Shown here piece by piece: positions 1-5,315 of a stretch of DNA of 22,363 nucleotides. The notes beneath the pieces are model-generated. The model did not search any database and was not told where the DNA came from. It was given only the letters and a program-made list of their open reading frames with translations. This stretch comes from Clostridia bacterium (GTDB lineage Bacteria; Bacillota; Clostridia; Christensenellales; UBA1242): the NCBI GenBank assembly GCA_017408305.1, contig JAFQUU010000058.1:1-22363 (forward strand), written 5' to 3'. The position numbers were made by a program, and so were the translations under genes. How positions within the stretch are numbered: position 1 is the stretch's first letter; each line of letters starts with the position of its first letter.

Positions 1-25
1 ATGTATTTGCTTTTAAAAAAAAGTA

Positions 26-54
26 TTGACAAAATGCAAAATGTGATATATAAC
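26..54 (+). promoter_or_regulatory. Promoter of the 76-1213 unit
   Basis: TTGACA at 26-31 and TATAAC at 49-54 are separated by 17 bp, a near-consensus housekeeping sigma promoter. An overlapping TGATATA at 44-50 resembles the extended -10 of the later promoters in this cluster. The predicted start falls near 60, just ahead of the GGAGA ribosome binding site at 64-68. Confidence 0.7.
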
Positions 55-75
55 AGTATTGAAGGAGATACAAAA

Positions 76-483
76 ATGATAGACAAAACACAAAAAATCA
101 CAGGTAAAAATATCAGTATGAAGATGTTTAAAACCAAACTTGCAGACCTAGAAAGTTATGGTTTTCAAATTCCTGCAAATCTTAAACATCTTGAAAAACT
201 CAAGCTCGATGAGTTTGTTCTTACAAACAATAGTAAAACAAAATTTATTCGCTTGTGGGGTGATACCGAGAAATCTCGTTTCTTTTCAGTTTCTGATTTT
301 AGCGATGGTTTATTCTTTGCAGAAATGGATGTAATTGAAATGCTTACTGATGGTGAATACAAAAACGGCGTAACTTATGATGAACTTGTAGCAAAAAATA
401 AAAAATTTATGACAAGTCAAATAAATGACCTTTCAAAACAAGTTGCATTAAATGCAGAAAAAAACGCTTGCCACACGAGGTAG
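76..483 (+). CDS. Uncharacterised 135-aa protein, first gene of a two-gene unit
   Basis: I do not recognise this protein. The frame is open from base 1, but the ATG at 76 is preferred because GGAGA lies 8 bases upstream and a strong promoter ends at 54, inside the longer frame. The protein is soluble, with no signal peptide or membrane segment. Its middle part (about residues 60-100) is rich in aromatic and acidic residues (FFSVSDFSDGLFFAE), and its C-terminal third is charged and helical (QINDLSKQVALNAEKN), perhaps a short coiled coil. The next gene begins 31 bases downstream with its own AGGAG and no terminator between, so the two are probably co-transcribed. Function unknown. Confidence 0.6.
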   Translation: MIDKTQKITGKNISMKMFKTKLADLESYGFQIPANLKHLEKLKLDEFVLTNNSKTKFIRLWGDTEKSRFFSVSDFSDGLFFAEMDVIEMLTDGEYKNGVTYDELVAKNKKFMTSQINDLSKQVALNAEKNACHTR

Positions 484-514
484 ATTAGACAAATTATTGA
501 GGAGAAAATATAAC

Positions 515-1213
515 ATGGAAAAGAAAAGTCTTTCACTTGAAGAGATGATAAAATTTGTTGCCCAAGTTGCGGATGGCAAACTGGAAATGCCAAAATTCAA
601 GTCTATGGAAGAAGCGGAAAGGTTCAGCCTGCTTCTCAGTTGTGAAATTGAAAAAAACAAAAAAACTGCACACACAATACCGTTTTTTAAAAATTTTGAA
701 GAATGTAAAAATTATTTTTTAAAAGATGTTGAACATGGTTTTATGGATACGGAAGAGTTTATAGACTATTTTATAGAACGCCATCGCCGTAAACCAAGAC
801 CAAGCGAAATTGATGCTTTTGAAAATCGTCAATGGAATAGATATCAAGAAGCAGTGCAAGATGCAGAAGAGCGTGCAGAAAAAATGTATGAAGCACAATT
901 GAATACTATGTTAAAAATTGCTTCTTTGCAAAAAGAACTTTATAATATTGTCAATGCGAAAAAACAGACAGAAGGTCAATCTTTGCCAGCTATGATATTT
1001 ACTCCGGAAAATGTTTATAAAACCCTTGAAGAGTACAAAAAGGCAAAAGACGCAAGGCAACAAAATTCAAAACCAAGTGTGAGTGAACCCAAAAAGCCTC
1101 AGGCAAATCAAAAGTCTTGTAATAAAGGTATGACACCAGAAGAAAGGCAAAAGAAGGATATTGAGTTTTGGTGGAAATGTATTGAACAGAAAGCCAACGG
1201 CGGCTGGTTTTGA
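515..1213 (+). CDS. Uncharacterised helical protein, paralogue A
   Basis: A 232-aa protein I cannot assign to a family. The ATG at 515 follows GAGGAG at 499-504; an in-frame ATG at 452 lies inside the upstream gene and lacks a good ribosome binding site. It is clearly related to the next gene. Both have a block of type G-x-[LI]-E-[ML]-P-x-F followed by an EA-rich helix, then PFF-x-x-FEEC-[KR]-[ND]-Y-[FY]-L, and later a helix containing KIASLQ. The C-terminal 50 residues are Lys/Gln/Pro rich and look disordered, ending in an aromatic EFWWKCIEQKANGGWF tail. No enzyme motif, signal peptide or membrane segment is visible. Cytosolic role unknown. Confidence 0.65.
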   Translation: MEKKSLSLEEMIKFVAQVADGKLEMPKFKSMEEAERFSLLLSCEIEKNKKTAHTIPFFKNFEECKNYFLKDVEHGFMDTEEFIDYFIERHRRKPRPSEIDAFENRQWNRYQEAVQDAEERAEKMYEAQLNTMLKIASLQKELYNIVNAKKQTEGQSLPAMIFTPENVYKTLEEYKKAKDARQQNSKPSVSEPKKPQANQKSCNKGMTPEERQKKDIEFWWKCIEQKANGGWF

Positions 1214-1227
1214 TAAAATATTTGTTG

Positions 1228-1256
1228 TTGACAAAAATAGCATTGTATGATATAAA
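1228..1256 (+). promoter_or_regulatory. Promoter of the 1286 gene
   Basis: TTGACA at 1228-1233 and TATAAA at 1251-1256 have a 17-bp spacer, with TGA at 1248-1250 forming an extended -10. The paralogue B gene therefore has its own promoter directly after paralogue A. Confidence 0.75.
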
Positions 1257-1285
1257 AAATATGAATTAATTTAGGAGGAATAAAA

Positions 1286-1933
1286 ATGGAAAGAGTAACT
1301 GAAAATATTTATACATGGACTGGTCATCGTGAACTGACCGAAAAAGACAGAAAATACCTTGCAGAGTTGAAAAAAGATACTGAAGGAGTTTTTGGCGAAC
1401 CAATTGATGAAAAAGAGGCCATGAAACTAACAAAAAAAGAACGTTTAACAGGACAAGATTTGCAAAATCATATTGACAGCAAGATTGCACAAGGTAATAT
1501 TGAATTGCCAAACTTTCAGTATATAGCCGAGGCAAAGGCATATCTTATGATTTTAAGAGGCGAAATAGCAAAGTTTGCACCTATAAAAACAAAAAATCGA
1601 ACACCATTTTTCAGCACTTTTGAAGAATGCCGAGATTACTATCTTGCACAAGCAAAATCTGAAACATTTGACATTGAAGACCTTAAAGACTTTCTTTTAA
1701 AGAAATATGGAAAGGACAAAAGGGCTGTCATCTTTTTCAACTATATTAAAAATGAGCTTGTTCAAGATGAAAGAAAAAGAGAAGCTTATGCTCATGTGAC
1801 AGCAGAAAAAGTGTTTGATGAACAGTTAGAACTTGTTAAGAAAATTGCAAGTTTGCAACATGGTGTTAGCAATTTAAGGAAAATAAATGCGAATGAAAAG
1901 CAACAAGTAGAAAACAAAGAAATGGAAAGATAA
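1286..1933 (+). CDS. Uncharacterised helical protein, paralogue B
   Basis: A 215-aa protein with a strong AGGAGGA at 1273-1279 before the ATG at 1286. It is a diverged copy of the preceding gene product. The shared core is GNIELPNF (versus GKLEMPKF), PFFSTFEECRDYYLAQ (versus PFFKNFEECKNYFLKD) and KKIASLQHGVSNL (versus LKIASLQKELYNI). It carries a longer N-terminal part of about 45 residues absent from the paralogue and lacks the disordered Pro/Lys-rich tail. The C-terminus is charged and helical, ending MER. No known domain is recognised and no membrane segment seen. A terminator follows within 10 bases. Confidence 0.65.
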   Translation: MERVTENIYTWTGHRELTEKDRKYLAELKKDTEGVFGEPIDEKEAMKLTKKERLTGQDLQNHIDSKIAQGNIELPNFQYIAEAKAYLMILRGEIAKFAPIKTKNRTPFFSTFEECRDYYLAQAKSETFDIEDLKDFLLKKYGKDKRAVIFFNYIKNELVQDERKREAYAHVTAEKVFDEQLELVKKIASLQHGVSNLRKINANEKQQVENKEMER

Positions 1934-1942
1934 ATTTATAAC

Positions 1943-1970
1943 AAAATCACCTTTGCTGGTGATTTTTTTT
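1943..1970 (+). terminator. Rho-independent terminator after 1286-1933
   Basis: AAAATCACC (1943-1951) pairs with GGTGATTTT (1958-1966) around a six-base loop, followed by more T residues. The same hairpin with one loop change recurs at 2319-2345. Confidence 0.85.
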
Positions 1971-1977
1971 ATACTGC

Positions 1978-2006
1978 TTGACAAAAATGCAATATTTTGT
2001 TTTAAT
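1978..2006 (+). promoter_or_regulatory. Promoter of the small membrane protein gene
   Basis: TTGACA at 1978-1983, 17-bp spacer, TTTAAT at 2001-2006 with TGT extension at 1998-2000. The -35 starts only 8 bases after the upstream terminator. Confidence 0.7.
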
Positions 2007-2007
2007 G

Positions 2008-2026
2008 ACCACAAGGAGTTTGTGGT
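2008..2026 (+). promoter_or_regulatory. Perfect palindrome enclosing the ribosome binding site
   Basis: ACCACAA (2008-2014) and TTGTGGT (2020-2026) are perfect inverted repeats around GGAGT. The GGAG ribosome binding site of the gene starting at 2027 sits in the loop, and the predicted transcription start (about 2013) falls inside the repeat. It could be a repressor operator at +1. An RNA hairpin is less likely, since the 5' arm may not be fully transcribed. Confidence 0.5.
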
Positions 2027-2302
2027 ATGAATTGGAATTATGTTGGAACCGTGGTTGGTGGGGTACTTTACGTTGTATGCGTATTTAATGCCAGCCTATA
2101 TGCTGAATCTTTTCTTATAACCAGGAATGTACTACAGGGTTATGCTGTAGGTCCTTGGCTAGCAGCATCAGTTTTATCTAGCACATTTGGAGTGTACCAT
2201 TTAACAGGCATTATTCATGAAAAAAGATACCATAAGAAAAAGTATCTAATTATAAAACCTGATAAAAGCAATACATCTTATGAAGATGAGAAAGAAAGAT
2301 AA
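2027..2302 (+). CDS. Small two-helix membrane protein, unknown function
   Basis: A 91-aa protein starting at an ATG 8 bases after AAGGAG. Two hydrophobic stretches are visible: about residues 5-27 (VGTVVGGVLYVVCVFNAS) and about 39-63 (containing GPWLAASVLSSTFGVYHLTG). A basic segment (EKRYHKKKY) follows, then an acidic, polar C-terminal tail. By the positive-inside rule the basic tail is probably cytoplasmic, giving a hairpin with both ends inside (inference). It is not recognised as a toxin, holin or transporter; the size is compatible with a small membrane effector but nothing proves it. It has its own promoter and terminator. Confidence 0.6.
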   Translation: MNWNYVGTVVGGVLYVVCVFNASLYAESFLITRNVLQGYAVGPWLAASVLSSTFGVYHLTGIIHEKRYHKKKYLIIKPDKSNTSYEDEKER

Positions 2303-2318
2303 TAAAATGGAAAGATAA

Positions 2319-2345
2319 AAAATCACCTTTGCAGGTGATTTTTTT
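2319..2345 (+). terminator. Rho-independent terminator after 2027-2302
   Basis: AAAATCACCT (2319-2328) pairs with AGGTGATTTT (2333-2342) around TTGC, followed by T residues. It is nearly identical to the terminator at 1943-1970, and both are preceded by AATGGAAAGATAA. Confidence 0.85.
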
Positions 2346-2349
2346 GATA

Positions 2350-2378
2350 TTGACAAATTTTTTTGTATATGATATTCT
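2350..2378 (+). promoter_or_regulatory. Promoter of the 2405 gene
   Basis: TTGACA at 2350-2355, 17-bp spacer, TATTCT at 2373-2378 preceded by TGA (extended -10). It begins a few bases after the upstream terminator. Confidence 0.65.
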
Positions 2379-2404
2379 TATTTAAAGAATAGGGAAAAAT
2401 ATAT

Positions 2405-2914
2405 ATGCAAAATTTTGACAAGATAGAAAAAAGTTATAAGTTTGAAATTTCAAAAATAAAAATAAATCGTGACGCCCTTAAGGCCCTTCAGAATGAAACT
2501 GCACAATGTTTATTTTCTTATATAGTTACCAATTGCTCTGCTGACCAAAAAAAATATATAAGGCGAATTTTTAATAAAAGAATTAAGCAGGAAAAATTGG
2601 AGGAAAAAAAGTTTTCCAAACAATTTGAAGATAAATTATGTTTTGAAATTATAAAAGATAAAAATTGTATGCAAAAAGTGCTAAAAGCCCTTCAGGATTG
2701 CACAAATCTTGTTGATGAAAATTATGAGGATATTGAGAAAAGGTTATTGATGACCAATCTTGAACCTGAAAAGATTTTTAATCTTTATTTTGATATACGA
2801 AGACAAATCAATGTTTGCAATTCTGTAGAAAAAGTTGCTTTCTTTGCTCTTTATAAAAATCTTGATTATAAAGAAGAGTATATAAGATGCCAAAATAACG
2901 CAATGGAAAAATAA
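2405..2914 (+). CDS. Uncharacterised helical protein
   Basis: A 169-aa, Lys/Glu/Asn-rich, cysteine-containing protein (C35, C44 and others) predicted from sequence to be mostly helical and cytosolic. I do not recognise a family. The ribosome binding site is modest (AGGG at 2391-2394, 10 bases before the ATG). Two short similar pieces occur, ALKALQNET near residue 25 and VLKALQDCT near residue 95, possibly a weak internal repeat. The last residues are MEK, encoded by AATGGAAAAATAA. This echoes the AATGGAAAGATAA that ends the 1286 gene and that persists as a remnant after the 2027 gene. Own promoter and own terminator. Confidence 0.55.
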   Translation: MQNFDKIEKSYKFEISKIKINRDALKALQNETAQCLFSYIVTNCSADQKKYIRRIFNKRIKQEKLEEKKFSKQFEDKLCFEIIKDKNCMQKVLKALQDCTNLVDENYEDIEKRLLMTNLEPEKIFNLYFDIRRQINVCNSVEKVAFFALYKNLDYKEEYIRCQNNAMEK

Positions 2915-2938
2915 AAGCACCGACAGTGGTGTTTTTTT
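2915..2938 (+). terminator. Rho-independent terminator after 2405-2914
   Basis: AAGCACC (about 2915-2921) pairs with GGTGTTT (2928-2934), including one G-T pair, around GACAGT, followed by a T run. It begins directly at the stop codon. Confidence 0.75.
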
Positions 2939-3047
2939 GTTTTTAAAATAGAATTTGTTCTACAAAGGCTGGTTGTTTTTCAGTTTGAAGCATAGCAGTA
3001 AATTTTTTCTTCATTTTCATATACTATTTTTATTAAGAAAGGTGAAA

Positions 3048-3287
3048 ATGAAACTTCAAGATGCAATTATTGAAAGAATAGAGGGCTTGTGTTGGGAGCA
3101 CAATATGACCAAGTATGAACTATTTAAGGCAAGTGGAGTGCCACAATCAACCCTAACATCAATAAAAAAGAAAAGAAGTGGTGCAGTGAAAATTTCAACG
3201 CTTTATGCAATTTGCGAGGGCTTTGAAATAAGCCTACAAGACTTTTTTGCAGACAAACTTTTTAACAGAGAAAACATAAGCGAGTAA
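3048..3287 (+). CDS. Short Cro/C1-type (XRE) helix-turn-helix regulator
   Basis: A 79-aa DNA-binding protein consisting of little more than one HTH_3/XRE domain. The HTH lies at about residues 21-41 (TKYELFKASGVPQSTLTSIK), followed by the usual helix pair (STLYAICEGFEISLQDFF). The ATG at 3048 follows AAGAAAGGTG; the frame is open to 2955, but that upstream part is hydrophobic, not XRE-like, and has no good ribosome binding site. Single-domain XRE proteins commonly repress nearby genes in phages, toxin-antitoxin loci and immunity clusters (family knowledge). Regulation of the preceding small-gene cluster is plausible but unproven. TATACT at 3020-3025 is a possible -10 with no clear -35. Confidence 0.8.
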   Translation: MKLQDAIIERIEGLCWEHNMTKYELFKASGVPQSTLTSIKKKRSGAVKISTLYAICEGFEISLQDFFADKLFNRENISE

Positions 3288-3305
3288 TTTTGGGTTGATG
3301 ATTTA

Positions 3306-3338
3306 TAAAAGAGGGAATAACCCCCTTTTATTTTTTTT
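3306..3338 (+). terminator. Rho-independent terminator after the HTH gene
   Basis: TAAAAGAGGG (3306-3315) pairs with CCCCCTTTTA (3321-3330), with one mismatch, around AATAA, followed by T8. It separates the accessory cluster from uvrB. Confidence 0.8.
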
Positions 3339-3345
3339 GATTATG

Positions 3346-3354
3346 TGTTATACT
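3346..3354 (+). promoter_or_regulatory. Extended -10 promoter of uvrBA
   Basis: TGTTATACT is an extended -10 ending only 7 bases before the uvrB ATG. No recognisable -35 is present (TTTTAT at 3326-3331). The predicted transcription start is at or next to the A of the ATG. Confidence 0.55.
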
Positions 3355-3361
3355 ATCCTTA

Positions 3362-5314
3362 ATGGAAAAGTTTGTAATAAGTTCAAAATTTAAACCATCA
3401 GGTGATCAGCCACAAGCAATTAGTAAACTTGTGGATGGTGTTTTTGATGGCCTAAAATCGCAAGTGCTGTTGGGTGTAACGGGCAGTGGCAAAACCTTTA
3501 CTATGGCAAATGTGATTGAAAAAGTGCAACGCCCAACGCTTGTGATTGCACACAACAAAACTTTGGCTGCACAACTTTGCAACGAATTTAGGGAGTTTTT
3601 TCCTAATAATAGGGTAGAGTTTTTTGTGTCTTATTATGACTACTACCAGCCCGAAGCGTACATTGTCAGTAGCGATACATATATCGAAAAAGATATGTCA
3701 ATCAATGATGAGATTGACAAACTTAGAAACTCTGCAACTGCTTCGCTTTCTGAAAGAAATGATGTCATTGTTGTGGCTTCGGTTTCTTGCATTTATGGCC
3801 TTGGCAACCCAGAAGAATACTTAAAACTGCAATTATCACTGCGTGAAGGTCAGCAAGTTTCAAAAAAAGAAGTTATGAGGAAACTAGTTGAACTCCAGTT
3901 TGAAAGAAACGAAACCGATTTTCATCGTGGCACATTTAGGTCTAAGGGTGACACACTTGATATTTTCCCTTCAAACCGTAGTGAAATTGCTGTGCGTGTT
4001 GAGTTTTTTGGTGATGAGATTGACCGTATGACAGAGTTTGATGCCCTGACAGGCAGGACAATAAACCAAATTTCACATATTTCAATTTATCCTGCAACGC
4101 ACTATGTTGTGGGCAGTGAAAAAATGGAAAAGGCACTTGGGCAAATAAAGGCAGACCTTGACCAAGAAGTTTTGGCGTTTGAGCGTGAAGGCAAACTTTT
4201 GGAGGCACAACGCCTTCGTGAGCGTGTGAATTATGACATAGAGATGATGCGTGAAGTAGGCTATTGCAGTGGCATTGAAAACTATTCAAGATATTTTGAT
4301 GGCAGGCAAATTGGTGAGCCACCGTTTACGCTTCTAGATTACTTTCCAGATGGATTTTTAACTATTATTGATGAAAGTCATATGTCTGTGCCACAAATCA
4401 GGGCAATGTATAATGGCGATAGGGCAAGAAAAACCAATTTGGTGGAGTATGGTTTTAGGTTGAACTCGGCTTTTGACAATAGGCCACTTAATTTTGAAGA
4501 ATTTAATAGAAAACTTGGGCAAACAATTTATATTTCTGCAACGCCTGCACAGTATGAACTTGCACAAAGTGGGCAGGTGGTGGAACAACTGCTTCGTCCA
4601 ACAGGGCTTTTGGACCCGATTGTTGAAGTCATTAAAACCGAAGGACAAATGGAACGCCTTATGCACGAAATTGATGGCGTGGTAAAGAAGGGCAATCGTA
4701 CACTTGTAACAACGCTTACTAAAAAAATGGCAGAGAACCTAACTTCGTTTTTGATTGAAAATGGATATCGAGTAAAGTATATGCACAGTGATATTGACAC
4801 TATGGAGCGTATTGATATAATTTCTGGGCTTAGAAAGGGCGATTTTGATGTGTTGGTGGGCATAAACTTACTGCGTGAAGGGCTTGACCTTCCTGAAGTT
4901 GAACTTGTGGCAATTCTTGATGCAGACAAAGAAGGCTTTTTGAGAAGTGAAAGTGCACTGATTCAAACAATTGGGCGTGTGGCAAGAAACAGTGAAGGTA
5001 GGGCAATTTTGTTTGCTGACACTATTACTGGGTCTATGGAAAGGGCAATTAAAGAAACAGCACGCAGAAGAAAAATCCAAGATGAGTTTAATAAGGCACA
5101 TGGCATTGTGCCACAAACAATTAAAAAAGACATTGTCAACACGCTGGAAATCTCTAAAAAAGTAACCACAAAACTTAAGAAAGAAGATATAACCAAAGAA
5201 ATTGAAAGGCTGACAGGCCTTATGAAAATTGCATCAAATCAACTTGATTTTGAAAGTGCAATGAAGTTTAGAGATGAAATCAATCAACTTAAAAAGCAAC
5301 AAAAAGGAAAATGA
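3362..5314 (+). CDS. uvrB: Excinuclease ABC subunit B
   Basis: UvrB is the damage-verifying helicase-like subunit of the UvrABC nucleotide excision repair complex. UvrA loads it on DNA, and UvrC then incises beside it. The 650-aa product has the family's full length: the start FKPSGDQPQAI, Walker A GVTGSGKT at residues 38-45, the tyrosine-rich damage-probing hairpin (YYDYYQPEAY, near residue 92), the DESH Walker B box, helicase motif VI (QTIGRVARN), and a C-terminal UVR helix pair (LDFESAMKFRDEINQLKKQQ) that contacts UvrC. The start fits the family alignment, yet no Shine-Dalgarno precedes it and the -10 box lies 7 bases upstream, suggesting a leaderless mRNA. uvrA follows after one base. Confidence 0.98.
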   Translation: MEKFVISSKFKPSGDQPQAISKLVDGVFDGLKSQVLLGVTGSGKTFTMANVIEKVQRPTLVIAHNKTLAAQLCNEFREFFPNNRVEFFVSYYDYYQPEAYIVSSDTYIEKDMSINDEIDKLRNSATASLSERNDVIVVASVSCIYGLGNPEEYLKLQLSLREGQQVSKKEVMRKLVELQFERNETDFHRGTFRSKGDTLDIFPSNRSEIAVRVEFFGDEIDRMTEFDALTGRTINQISHISIYPATHYVVGSEKMEKALGQIKADLDQEVLAFEREGKLLEAQRLRERVNYDIEMMREVGYCSGIENYSRYFDGRQIGEPPFTLLDYFPDGFLTIIDESHMSVPQIRAMYNGDRARKTNLVEYGFRLNSAFDNRPLNFEEFNRKLGQTIYISATPAQYELAQSGQVVEQLLRPTGLLDPIVEVIKTEGQMERLMHEIDGVVKKGNRTLVTTLTKKMAENLTSFLIENGYRVKYMHSDIDTMERIDIISGLRKGDFDVLVGINLLREGLDLPEVELVAILDADKEGFLRSESALIQTIGRVARNSEGRAILFADTITGSMERAIKETARRRKIQDEFNKAHGIVPQTIKKDIVNTLEISKKVTTKLKKEDITKEIERLTGLMKIASNQLDFESAMKFRDEINQLKKQQKGK

Positions 5315-5315
5315 A

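Noticed and set aside
3942..5196. Several minus-strand open frames inside uvrB
   Set aside because: They lack ribosome binding sites, have low-complexity Ser/Cys/His-rich translations, and are shadows of a strongly conserved gene.
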